This document shows positions 16,898-24,804 of a stretch of 64,000 nucleotides of DNA, piece after piece (the first letter of the stretch is position 1; every line of letters begins with the position of its first letter). The notes beneath the pieces are model-generated. The model searched no databases. It was not told where the DNA came from and saw only the letters and a program-made list of their open reading frames with translations. Both the position numbers and the translations under genes were made by a program. This DNA comes from Pseudomonas rubra. Lineage in GTDB: Bacteria > Pseudomonadota > Gammaproteobacteria > Pseudomonadales > Pseudomonadaceae. The stretch is taken from assembly GCF_028656935.1 (NCBI RefSeq), contig NZ_JAMDGZ010000035.1:124001-188000 (forward strand), given 5' to 3'.

Positions 16898-18489
16898 GCT
16901 CGTCTCCAGCGCGTGGCGCGCAATTCCAGGTGTTGTCCGAGGGCGCCCAACAGCGCGCCGGTGAGGCCGACCAGGAGCATCCCGGCCATGATGATGTCCA
17001 TGCGCAGCAACTGCTGGGCGCCGATCATCAGGCTGCCGATGCCGCCGCCCGAGGGCATGAAGTATTCGGCGCCGATGGTGCCCAGCCAGGCGTAGATCAG
17101 GCCGATGCGCAGGCCGGCGAAAATCCCCGGCGCAGCGCCCGGCAGCACCAACCGGCGCAGGCGCTGGGGCAGGGTGAGGTGCAGCACGCGGGCGGCTTCT
17201 TCCAGCTGTGGCGAACGGTTGGCCACCGCCCGCTGGGTGGCAATGAACAGCGGGAAGAACGCCGCCAGGCCGACGAATACCCACTTGGCCAGTTCACCGA
17301 GGCCGAACCAGGCGGTCAGCAGCGGCACCCAGGCGAAGATCGCGATCTGCCGTACGCCGGCCAGGCTTGGCCCGAGCAGACGTTCGGCGGGCGCCGACAG
17401 CCCAAGCCACAGGCCCAGGGCAAAGCCCAGGCTGCCACCGAGCAGCAAGCCACCCAGGGCCCGGCCGACACTGATCGCCAGGGCGCCGCTGAGCGAGCCG
17501 TCGAGCAGGCCATTGCCGGTGGTCTGCAAGACCTGCAGCGGGGCGACCAGAATCTGCGTGTCGACCCAGTCCAGTTGATTGGCCAGTTGCCACAGCGCCA
17601 GCAGCACCAAGGGCAGGAACAAGGCCTGCAGGCGCTGACCTCCTTGCAAGCGCGACCCCCGCAGCTCGGCGCTGGGCGGGTGCGGCCAGTGCACCAGGCG
17701 CCGGTCGAGCCAGCCCAGGCCACGGTCCATGACAAATCCCAGCAGGCCGATGACCAGGATGCAGACGAAGACGATATCGAGCATGAACAACTGTCGAGCC
17801 CAGACCATCAGGTAACCGAGGCCTTCACTGGAGGCCAGCAGCTCAACCGCCAGCAACGATGTCCAGCCGGTGGCCAGGGCCAGGCGTACGCCGGCAAGAA
17901 AAGCCGGCAGGGCTGCGGGGAAAATCAGTTTGCTGATCAGCAGGTGCGGCGGCAGGCGCAATACCGTGGCCGCCTCGCGCAGCCGTGGCTGGGCATCGCG
18001 CACGCCGACCAGGGTATGCAGGGTGACCGGGACGATGATCGCCTTGACCAGCACCACCAGCTTGAGTACCTCGCCGATACCGAACAGCACCATGAACAGT
18101 GGCACCCAGGCCAGGGTCGGGATCTGCGCCAGGGCATTGAAAGTCGGCAGTACCAGACGCTCGGCGCGGCGGCTGAAGCCCAGCCAGGCACCGAGCAAGG
18201 CACCACTGGTGATACCCACCAGCAGGCCCAGGGCCAGGCGTTGCAGGCTGATCGCCAGGTGCGTCCACAGCTCGCCCTGGGCAAGCTCCAGGCCGCTCTG
18301 CCAGACCAGGCTCGGCGCTGGCAGTATCTGTTCGCTCATCCACTGGTTGCGGGTGGCCAGCCACCACAGGGTTGCCAGTAAAAGTGGCAGGTACCAGGCC
18401 TGCAGGTGGCGCAGGGGCAGACCGTCGAACCGGCGGGTCAGGCCTTGCGAGCTGGCCAGTGGCAAGCTGGAGAGTGAAGCTCGGGCCAT
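16894..18489 (-). CDS. atsB: Sulfate-ester ABC transporter, double-domain permease
   Basis: 531 residues, about twice a normal SsuC/TauC permease. It contains two tandem BPD_transp_1 permease domains: the first (about 70-255) with EAATVLRLPPHLLISKLIFPAALPA, the second (about 325-515) with EAARVLHLTLPQRLRRLVLPGAAPG, both of the EAA-loop type that docks on the ATPase. Twelve or so helices are predicted. P. putida AtsB is also a fused permease, so one chain may form the whole channel. The start ATG at 18489 has GGAGG-like purines upstream (AACGTGCGGAGGTTTCC), good initiation context. It is divergent from atsR. Confidence 0.88.
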   Translation of the reverse strand: MARASLSSLPLASSQGLTRRFDGLPLRHLQAWYLPLLLATLWWLATRNQWMSEQILPAPSLVWQSGLELAQGELWTHLAISLQRLALGLLVGITSGALLGAWLGFSRRAERLVLPTFNALAQIPTLAWVPLFMVLFGIGEVLKLVVLVKAIIVPVTLHTLVGVRDAQPRLREAATVLRLPPHLLISKLIFPAALPAFLAGVRLALATGWTSLLAVELLASSEGLGYLMVWARQLFMLDIVFVCILVIGLLGFVMDRGLGWLDRRLVHWPHPPSAELRGSRLQGGQRLQALFLPLVLLALWQLANQLDWVDTQILVAPLQVLQTTGNGLLDGSLSGALAISVGRALGGLLLGGSLGFALGLWLGLSAPAERLLGPSLAGVRQIAIFAWVPLLTAWFGLGELAKWVFVGLAAFFPLFIATQRAVANRSPQLEEAARVLHLTLPQRLRRLVLPGAAPGIFAGLRIGLIYAWLGTIGAEYFMPSGGGIGSLMIGAQQLLRMDIIMAGMLLVGLTGALLGALGQHLELRATRWRRA

Positions 18490-18767
18490 GGAAACCTCCG
18501 CACGTTGGCTATTTACTTATTCTTAAATTGAATTAATAGATAAATATCAATTCGTTTAGGTGATAAGAACCTGCATTTAAAGCTGCTGCCACAACGCGCA
18601 GCCAATGCATTCGAAGCATATTTTTCTTGTGTCTGATGCATGGCGTGCTGCAAGGCCCGTGGTACAGCTTTTATAATTTATAGTTATTAAAATGTAATTT
18701 ATTAGTATTTATTTGATCGTTAGTGTTGTCGGTAGCGTGGTCGCACCATTACAAGGAGTCGCGTGCC
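18490..18767. promoter_or_regulatory. AT-rich divergent promoter region of atsBCA and atsR
   Basis: 278 bases, strikingly AT-rich compared with its GC-rich surroundings (for example TTTATAATTTATAG near 18669 and ATTAATAGATAAATATC near 18533). It must hold both divergent promoters and is the likely place for LysR-type activators such as SftR or CysB. No single operator could be delimited. Confidence 0.6.
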
Positions 18768-19814
18768 ATGAACCTGTCGATCAACCGTGTGTTCAATCTG
18801 TTTGCCGTTCCCGCCCTGGCCGCGGTGGTCGGTTGGCTGCCACCGCTGGCTCAGGCAGCCGAGGTCAAGGAGATCCGTATCGCCGTACCGGACCTGAGCG
18901 CCGGCAGCCAGCATTCCGGCGGCGGAGTGACCGACGTGCTGCGTGACCAGCAACTGCTGGAAAAAGCCTTCGCCGCCGATGGCATCCATATCCAGTGGAA
19001 CTACTTCAAGGGCGCGGGTCCGGTGATCAACGAGGCATTCGCCAATGGCCAGGTCGACTTCGCCTACCTTGGCGATCTGGCGGCGATCATCGGCAAGGCC
19101 AATGGCCTTGACACCCGCCTGCTGGCCGCCACCGGGCGTGGCATCAAGCACTACCTGGGAGTCGCACCGGGCAGCAACATCAAGACTTTGCAAGACCTCA
19201 AGGGCAAGCGCGTGGCGGTGTTCCGCGGCACCGCCACCCAACTGTCGTTCGATGCCGCCCTGGCCAGCCAGGGCTTGAGCGAGAAGGACCTGAAAGTCAT
19301 CAATCTGGATTTCAATGCGGCGATTGCCGCTCTGGCCGCCAAACAGATCGACGCCACCTGGGGCTCGACCGGTGTCAGCGCGCTCAAGCAACGTGGCCTG
19401 GCTGAGTTGCCGCTGAATACCCGTGACTTGGGTGGCGCTGGGAATGTCCAGGCGGTGCTGGTTGGTTCAGGTCGCTTTGTCGACGAGCACCCGGAACTGG
19501 TGGAGAAGCTGCTCGCCGCCCAGGAGCAGGCCGTGCACTGGCTGACCCAGGACGACAACAAGCAGGCCTATATCCAGCTGGTCTCGGGGCTGGCCAGCTA
19601 CCCGCCGGCGATCCTTGAGCAAGACCTGCAGAACGAACAACTGAGCAAGATATTTCCTTCCACCCTGGATGCCGACTTCCTGGCCAAACTGCAGGCTTCG
19701 GTGGACCTCGCCGCGCAGCAGCGGCTGATCCGCAAGCCGTTCAAGGTCGAGCAGTGGTTGGCGCCCCAGGCTACCCGGCCAGCACCTGCGCCTCTGGCTG
19801 CCGATCGAGGCTGA
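18768..19814 (+). CDS. atsR: Periplasmic sulfate-ester-binding protein of the Ats ABC transporter
   Basis: 348 residues from the ATG at 18768 with AAGGAG upstream. The signal peptide is about 30 residues, with likely cleavage after AQA-A. The rest is a type 2 solute-binding protein of the SsuA/TauA class (YLGDLAAIIGKANGLDTRLLAATG, DLKGKRVAVFRGTATQLSFDAAL). It hands sulfate esters to AtsB/AtsC. The chain holds no cysteine and no methionine except the initiator, so the mature protein has no sulfur, as expected of a sulfur-starvation protein. The 3' end overlaps the convergent sftR gene by 44 bases. Confidence 0.88.
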   Translation: MNLSINRVFNLFAVPALAAVVGWLPPLAQAAEVKEIRIAVPDLSAGSQHSGGGVTDVLRDQQLLEKAFAADGIHIQWNYFKGAGPVINEAFANGQVDFAYLGDLAAIIGKANGLDTRLLAATGRGIKHYLGVAPGSNIKTLQDLKGKRVAVFRGTATQLSFDAALASQGLSEKDLKVINLDFNAAIAALAAKQIDATWGSTGVSALKQRGLAELPLNTRDLGGAGNVQAVLVGSGRFVDEHPELVEKLLAAQEQAVHWLTQDDNKQAYIQLVSGLASYPPAILEQDLQNEQLSKIFPSTLDADFLAKLQASVDLAAQQRLIRKPFKVEQWLAPQATRPAPAPLAADRG

Positions 19815-20697
19815 TCAGGGTTTCGATCATCGCCCGGGCAGCCGGAGACAGGCGATAACCGCTGCGGCTGACAATGCCGCAGCGGGCGTTGAGGCTGTCG
19901 AGGTTGGCCGGCAGGTTGCGCCAGTGCAGGCGCACCAGGCGGCCTTGGTCGATGTCCTCGGCAAAGGCTTCTTCGGTGCCGATGCCAATTGCATCAGTGC
20001 CGAGCACGATCTTTACCAGCGTAGGAAGGTGCTCAGTCTGCACCTGCGGGGCGAAGTCGGTCTTGCCGCTGAGGTTGGCCAGCAGCTTGCGTACTCCCGG
20101 CGGTATCAGGGTAGTGGCCAGCGGGTAGTCGAACATGTCGTTGGTCGACAGACTGTCCTTGGCCAACAACGGGTGCCCCGGGCGGCAGAAGAACAGGCCG
20201 CGGCGCGGGCTCAGCGGCTGGGTCTGGAAGTTCGGGTCGGCCTCGAAGTGACGGATGTCGGCAACGAAGAATTCGATCTCTTCACGGCTCAGCGCACGGC
20301 TGAGTTTTTCCCAGTTATCTACGTCGAAGCAGGTGCGCACCCTGGGGTGTGCGCCGAGAAAGTGTGCAACCGCCTGCGGTACCAGGTGCACCGCTGGCGC
20401 CGGGCCGCAACCGAAGCGCAACTCGCCGGCATCGAGCTTGGTCATTTGTTGCACTTCACTGTTGAGCTGCGCCGCGCCTTGCACCAGGCGCAGCGCGTGT
20501 TGCAGCACCACCTGACCTTCTGGCGTGGGGCGCAGGTCCTTGTTGCCGCGATCGATCAGTACACAGCCGAACTCCTGTTCCAGGCCCTGGATGCTGCGGC
20601 TGAAGGCTGGCTGGGTGATGCCCATGGCATCGGCGGCGCGGACAAAACTGCGGTGTTCGGTGAGGGCGATGAAGTAACGCAGTTGGCGAAGATCCAT
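19771..20697 (-). CDS. sftR: LysR-type regulator of sulfate-ester genes
   Basis: 308 residues from the ATG at 20697 (MDLRQLRYFIALTEHRSF). A winged HTH in residues 1-65 (FVRAADAMGITQPAFSRSIQGLEQEFG) is followed by the two-lobed effector domain. It is divergent from atsK and convergent with atsR. In P. putida S-313 the LysR protein SftR controls atsK, atsR and atsBC in response to sulfate esters, and the same neighbours are here. The name rests on context and family only. A slightly longer frame (five more codons) is possible. Confidence 0.75.
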   Translation of the reverse strand: MDLRQLRYFIALTEHRSFVRAADAMGITQPAFSRSIQGLEQEFGCVLIDRGNKDLRPTPEGQVVLQHALRLVQGAAQLNSEVQQMTKLDAGELRFGCGPAPAVHLVPQAVAHFLGAHPRVRTCFDVDNWEKLSRALSREEIEFFVADIRHFEADPNFQTQPLSPRRGLFFCRPGHPLLAKDSLSTNDMFDYPLATTLIPPGVRKLLANLSGKTDFAPQVQTEHLPTLVKIVLGTDAIGIGTEEAFAEDIDQGRLVRLHWRNLPANLDSLNARCGIVSRSGYRLSPAARAMIETLISLDRQPEAQVLAG

Positions 20698-20878
20698 ATG
20701 CTTTCCCGGCATTCCAAAAATACGGCGAAGGTATTTGCCGCCGCGCAGGCTCAGGTTTTAAATGCAAGCTCTTATTCCGTCAATGAAGTATCTGTTTATT
20801 TGTTAGAGCTTATTTGCATATAAATAGAGCAGAGGTTTCAACACCGTTTCGCACAACCAGCCAGATGAGGGTCAAACC

Positions 20879-21784
20879 ATGAGCAATGCCGCACGCGCCG
20901 TCGCAACTGTTACCCACGTGTTGGACATCCACCCGGTAGCCGGGCGTATCGGCGCCGAAATTCGCGGGGTGCAGTTGAGCGCCGACCTTGAGCCCGCCGT
21001 GATCGAAGCCATCCAGGCCGCACTGGTGCAGTACAAGGTGGTGTTCTTCCGCGCCCAGACTCACCTCGATGACCAGGGCCAGGAAGCCTTCGCCCACTTG
21101 CTCGGCGAGCCGATCGCTCACCCCACCGTGCCGGTGCGTGAAGGCACGCGCTACCTGCTTGAACTCGATGGTGGTGAAGGGCGCCGGGCCAACTCCTGGC
21201 ACACCGACGTGACCTTTGTCGATGCCTACCCCAAGGCTTCGATCCTGCGTTCGGTGCTGGCGCCCGAATCTGGTGGCGATACCGTGTGGGCCAATACCGC
21301 CACGGCTTACCAGGACCTTTCAGTGGAGTTGCAGGCGCTGGCTGACCAGCTCTGGGCCGTGCACAGCAACGAGTACGACTACGCCGCAGCCAAGCCCAAC
21401 GTGAGCCTTGAGCAACTGGAAAACTACCGCAAGATCTTTACCTCGACGGTGTACGAAACCGAGCATCCGGTGGTGCGGGTGCACCCTGTCAGCGGCGAGA
21501 AAAACCTCTTGCTCGGGCACTTCGTCAAACGCATCAAGGGCTACTCGCAGAGTGATTCGGCGCACCTGTTCAACCTGTTGCAAAGCCATGTCACGCGCCT
21601 GGAGAACACCGTGCGCTGGCGCTGGCAGGCGGGTGATGTGGCGATCTGGGATAACCGTGCAACCCAGCATTACGCGGTGGACGACTACGGCACCCAAGGC
21701 CGGGTGGTGCGCCGGGTGACCTTGCAGGGCGATGTGCCGGTGGGGGTGGCCGGGCAGCGGAGCCGGACGGTTCGCGGGGCCTGA
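20879..21784 (+). CDS. atsK: Alkylsulfatase, Fe(II)/alpha-ketoglutarate-dependent dioxygenase
   Basis: 301 residues, the same length as P. putida AtsK. The TauD-family facial triad is H108 and D110 in SWHTDVTF and H264 in RATQHYAVDD; R275 and R279 should bind alpha-ketoglutarate. It oxidises medium-chain alkyl sulfate esters, releasing sulfate and an aldehyde. The protein has no cysteine and only the initiator methionine. It is divergent from sftR across about 180 AT-rich bases that should hold its activator site. A REP palindrome follows the stop. Confidence 0.9.
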   Translation: MSNAARAVATVTHVLDIHPVAGRIGAEIRGVQLSADLEPAVIEAIQAALVQYKVVFFRAQTHLDDQGQEAFAHLLGEPIAHPTVPVREGTRYLLELDGGEGRRANSWHTDVTFVDAYPKASILRSVLAPESGGDTVWANTATAYQDLSVELQALADQLWAVHSNEYDYAAAKPNVSLEQLENYRKIFTSTVYETEHPVVRVHPVSGEKNLLLGHFVKRIKGYSQSDSAHLFNLLQSHVTRLENTVRWRWQAGDVAIWDNRATQHYAVDDYGTQGRVVRRVTLQGDVPVGVAGQRSRTVRGA

Positions 21785-21788
21785 AATT

Positions 21789-21847
21789 ATCGCGGGGCAA
21801 GCCCGATCCCACAGTTTCTTCCTGTAGGAGCGGGCTTGCCCCGCGAT
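21789..21847. repeat. REP-like palindrome, type A (imperfect)
   Basis: Outer 17-bp arms ATCGCGGGGCAAGCCCG (21789-21805) and their reverse complement (21831-21847) are perfect. The inner part is imperfect (ATCCCACAG against CTGTAGGAG). It sits between convergent atsK and the porin gene. Confidence 0.8.
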
Positions 21848-21850
21848 TAA

Positions 21851-23098
21851 TCAGAGAATACTGATCGGATAGCTGATGATCAGCCGGTTCTCGTCAAAGG
21901 CGTTAGTGCTGTAGTCCCGGCGCATGGTCGAGTTGCGCCATTTGGCCGACAGGCTCTTCAGGGTCCCGGACTGGATCACATAGGCCAGCTCTGACTCCCG
22001 CGCCCATTCCTTGCCATCGGTAATGGCGCCGGTGTGCACGTTGTCGCCGCTGATGTAGCGGTTCATCAGGGTCAGCCCGGGCACGCCGAGGCCGGCAAAG
22101 TTGTAGTCGTGACGCAGTTGCCAGGAGCGTTCCTGGGCGTTGTCGAAGCTTGAGTTGTAGCTGTCGTTGGCCAGGGTGCCGCCACTGGTGCCGTTGACCC
22201 GCATCCAGGCATCGTCGCCGCTGACTTTCTGCAGGCCAAGGTAGAAGGTGCTGGCACCGTACTTGGCCGACAGCAGCGCCGAGGTGGTGCGGTTGTCCAG
22301 TTTGCCGGCGCGTTCGGCACCGTCTTCCTTGCCGATGAAGTAGCCAAGGTTGGCGCCAAGGGTCCAGTCGCCCACAGGCTGGCTGTGCACCAGGTTGAAG
22401 TACTGCTGGTTGTAGATGTCCTTGAGTTCGGCATTCCACAGGCCAATCATCGTGCGCTTGTCATTGAAGCTGTATTCGCCGCCGGCAAAGTTGAAACGGT
22501 CGGAGGTGAAGGCTGCGCGGCCGTTCATCGACATGTCTTGCATGCTCGCGTCATTGCGTGGGCTGTTGCCGCGGAACTGCCCGGCATACAAGGTCAGGCC
22601 GGTGATCTCCTGGGAAGTGACCTGCCCCCCTCGGAAGGTTTGCGGCAGCGAGCGGCCGTCGTCGGAGCGCAAGATCGGCAGCACTGGCATCCACTCGCCA
22701 ACCTTCAGTTCGGTGTTGGAGATCTTCGCTTTCAGCGCCACGCCCAGGCGGCCGAAATCGTCGGCCGGGCGACCGTCATCGTGCACCGGCAACAGGTGGG
22801 TGCCCGCCGTGCCCTTGCCACCATCGAGTTTGACCGAGTACAGGCCCAGCACATCGATACCGAAGCCGACCAGGCCCTGGGTAAACCCGGAGCGGGCATC
22901 GAGGATGAAGCTCTGGGTCCATTCCTCGGCCTTGCCCTGGGGGTTGGCCGGGTCGACGAAGTTGCGGTTGATGTAGAAGTTGCGCAAGTTGAGGCTGGCC
23001 TTGGCGTCCTCGACAAATCCACCTTCGGCAGCCAGGGCGGGGAGCGTGCAAGTCATGGCCAGGAAGCCGGGAAACAGGTGTCGTGCGGGTGAGGTCAT
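21851..23098 (-). CDS. OprD-family outer-membrane porin
   Basis: 415 residues. A signal peptide (about 1-24, ending LPALAAEGG) is followed by the OprD hallmark SLNLRNFYINRNFVD and repeated amphipathic strands. It ends in an aromatic/hydrophobic strand (LIISYPISIL), which fits an 18-strand barrel; family length is about 400-440. OprD porins pass small acids, amino acids or aromatics. Its place beside atsK suggests entry of sulfate esters, but unlike AtsR and AtsK it contains many methionines, so it may not belong to the sulfur-starvation set. Confidence 0.82.
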   Translation of the reverse strand: MTSPARHLFPGFLAMTCTLPALAAEGGFVEDAKASLNLRNFYINRNFVDPANPQGKAEEWTQSFILDARSGFTQGLVGFGIDVLGLYSVKLDGGKGTAGTHLLPVHDDGRPADDFGRLGVALKAKISNTELKVGEWMPVLPILRSDDGRSLPQTFRGGQVTSQEITGLTLYAGQFRGNSPRNDASMQDMSMNGRAAFTSDRFNFAGGEYSFNDKRTMIGLWNAELKDIYNQQYFNLVHSQPVGDWTLGANLGYFIGKEDGAERAGKLDNRTTSALLSAKYGASTFYLGLQKVSGDDAWMRVNGTSGGTLANDSYNSSFDNAQERSWQLRHDYNFAGLGVPGLTLMNRYISGDNVHTGAITDGKEWARESELAYVIQSGTLKSLSAKWRNSTMRRDYSTNAFDENRLIISYPISIL

Positions 23099-23303
23099 GG
23101 TGTGTTGTCTCTTGTTTTTATGTAAGCCGAAGCCATCCGCTGCGACGATTGGAGGTCACAGGCCGGGCGACGATCTTTGGGGACAGGCTTTGTAAATGTT
23201 GCGAAGCGATGGTGCGGGGCAGGGGGGGATGAATCAATTCGTGACAGGCGGAATTGGGCGGTAATCGAACGGTAACGGGTGGGTTAATTCATTGTCGTGG
23301 GAC

Positions 23304-23331
23304 AAAAAAAAGCCCACCGCAAGGGTGGGCT
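23304..23331 (-). terminator. Intrinsic terminator of ttgABC
   Basis: On the minus strand a GCCCACC/GGTGGGC stem with a four-base or slightly longer loop is followed by eight Ts, 19 bases after the ttgC stop codon. Confidence 0.9.
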
Positions 23332-23349
23332 CTTCTACAACGCAGTCAC

Positions 23350-24804
23350 TCAGCCTTTCGGCGTCTGGGCTGCAGCCTGCTGCTGCGCCTGACCGGTCTG
23401 CTCGTACCAGCCGCCACCGAGGGCCTTGTACAGGTTGACCTCGCTGACCAGCTGCGACAGGCGATCGCTGATCAACGACTGCTGGGTGTTGAACAGCTGA
23501 CGCTGGGCGTCGAGGAAGGTCAGGTTGCTGTCGATACCGATGCGGTAGCGACGTTCGGCCAGACGGTAGTAGTCCTGGTTGGCGGCAACCAGGTCACGCT
23601 GGGCCTGCAACTGCTGATTGAAGGTCTGGCGCGCGGCGAGGCCATCGGAGACTTCCTGGAAGGCGGTCTGGATGGTTTTCTCGTACTTGGCGACGTTGAT
23701 GTCCTTCTGGATCTTCGAGTAGTCGAGGCTGGCACGCAGGGACCCGGCGTTGAAGATCGGCAGGTTGATCTGCGGCTGGAACAGCCAGGTACCCGACCCG
23801 CCCTTGAACAGGCCACCCATGTCCGGGCTCAGGGTCCCGGCATTGGCGGTCAGGCTGATGCTCGGGAAGAACGCTGCACGAGCGGCGCCAATGTTGGCAT
23901 TGGCGGACTTGAGCAGGTGTTCGGCTTCCTGGATGTCTGGCCGGCGTTGCAGCAGGTCGGACGGCAGGCCCGCCGGTACTTCGGCCAGCAGGTCGCTGTC
24001 GAGCGGCTGGGCGCTTGGCAGGCTGGCCGGCACACCGGTGCCGAGCAGCACGGTCAGGCTGTTGAGGTCCTGAGCCACCTGGCGCTGGAACTGCGCCAGC
24101 TTGACCCGAGCGCCTTCGACCGAGGTGCGTGCCTGGCTCAGGTCCAGGGCCGACGCCACACCCACTTCATTGCTGCGCAAGGTCAGCTGGTAGCTTTCCT
24201 CGTAGGTCTTGAGGGTGTCCTCGGTCAGCTTGAGCAGCGCCTGGTCGGCCTGCCAGGTAAAGTAGGCGTTGGCCACACTGGCCACCAGGCTGATCTGCGT
24301 CGAGCGTCGCGCTTCTTCGCTGGACAGGTAGATCTCCAGCTGTTGCTCGGTCAGGCTGCGCACCCGGCCGAACAGGTCGAGCTCGTAGGCACTGACCCCG
24401 AGAGTTGCCGAGTACTGGCTGGTGATGCTCGAGTCATTGCCTTGCGACATGTTCGCGGGCATCCGCTGACGGCTGCCGCTGCCATTGGCCGAGACCGCCG
24501 GGAACAGGTCGGCGCGCTGGATACGGTACTGCGCACGGTAGGCATCGATGTTCAGCGCCGCGACCTTGAGGTCGCGGTTATTTACCAGCGCGCTCTGGAT
24601 CAGTTGCTGCAACGCCGGGTCATGGAAGAATTGACGCCAGCCCTGTTCGGCGGCGGCCACCTCGGCCGACTCGGTCGGCGAGTAGGCAGGGCCTTGCGGC
24701 CACTGCGCGGCCACCGGCGATTCCGGGGTCTGGTAGTCAGGGATCAGCGAGCAGCCGCCAAGAATGAAAGCGGTGACCGCCAGGGACAACAGGGACTTAC
24801 TCAT
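23350..24804 (-). CDS. ttgC: Outer-membrane channel of the TtgABC multidrug efflux pump
   Basis: 484 residues, matching TtgC/OprM. The lipoprotein signal has a lipobox LGGC at C18. Two tandem OEP repeats follow, each of coiled-coil helices and beta strands (first about 60-270, second about 275-465). It docks on TtgB/TtgA and carries drugs, solvents and flavonoids across the outer membrane. The ATG overlaps the ttgB stop by four bases. A strong terminator follows. Confidence 0.92.
   Translation of the reverse strand: MSKSLLSLAVTAFILGGCSLIPDYQTPESPVAAQWPQGPAYSPTESAEVAAAEQGWRQFFHDPALQQLIQSALVNNRDLKVAALNIDAYRAQYRIQRADLFPAVSANGSGSRQRMPANMSQGNDSSITSQYSATLGVSAYELDLFGRVRSLTEQQLEIYLSSEEARRSTQISLVASVANAYFTWQADQALLKLTEDTLKTYEESYQLTLRSNEVGVASALDLSQARTSVEGARVKLAQFQRQVAQDLNSLTVLLGTGVPASLPSAQPLDSDLLAEVPAGLPSDLLQRRPDIQEAEHLLKSANANIGAARAAFFPSISLTANAGTLSPDMGGLFKGGSGTWLFQPQINLPIFNAGSLRASLDYSKIQKDINVAKYEKTIQTAFQEVSDGLAARQTFNQQLQAQRDLVAANQDYYRLAERRYRIGIDSNLTFLDAQRQLFNTQQSLISDRLSQLVSEVNLYKALGGGWYEQTGQAQQQAAAQTPKG

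Noticed and set aside
16930..18381. 483-residue open frame antisense to the double permease
   Set aside because: Gln-rich and domainless; the permease on the other strand has two clear ABC permease domains.
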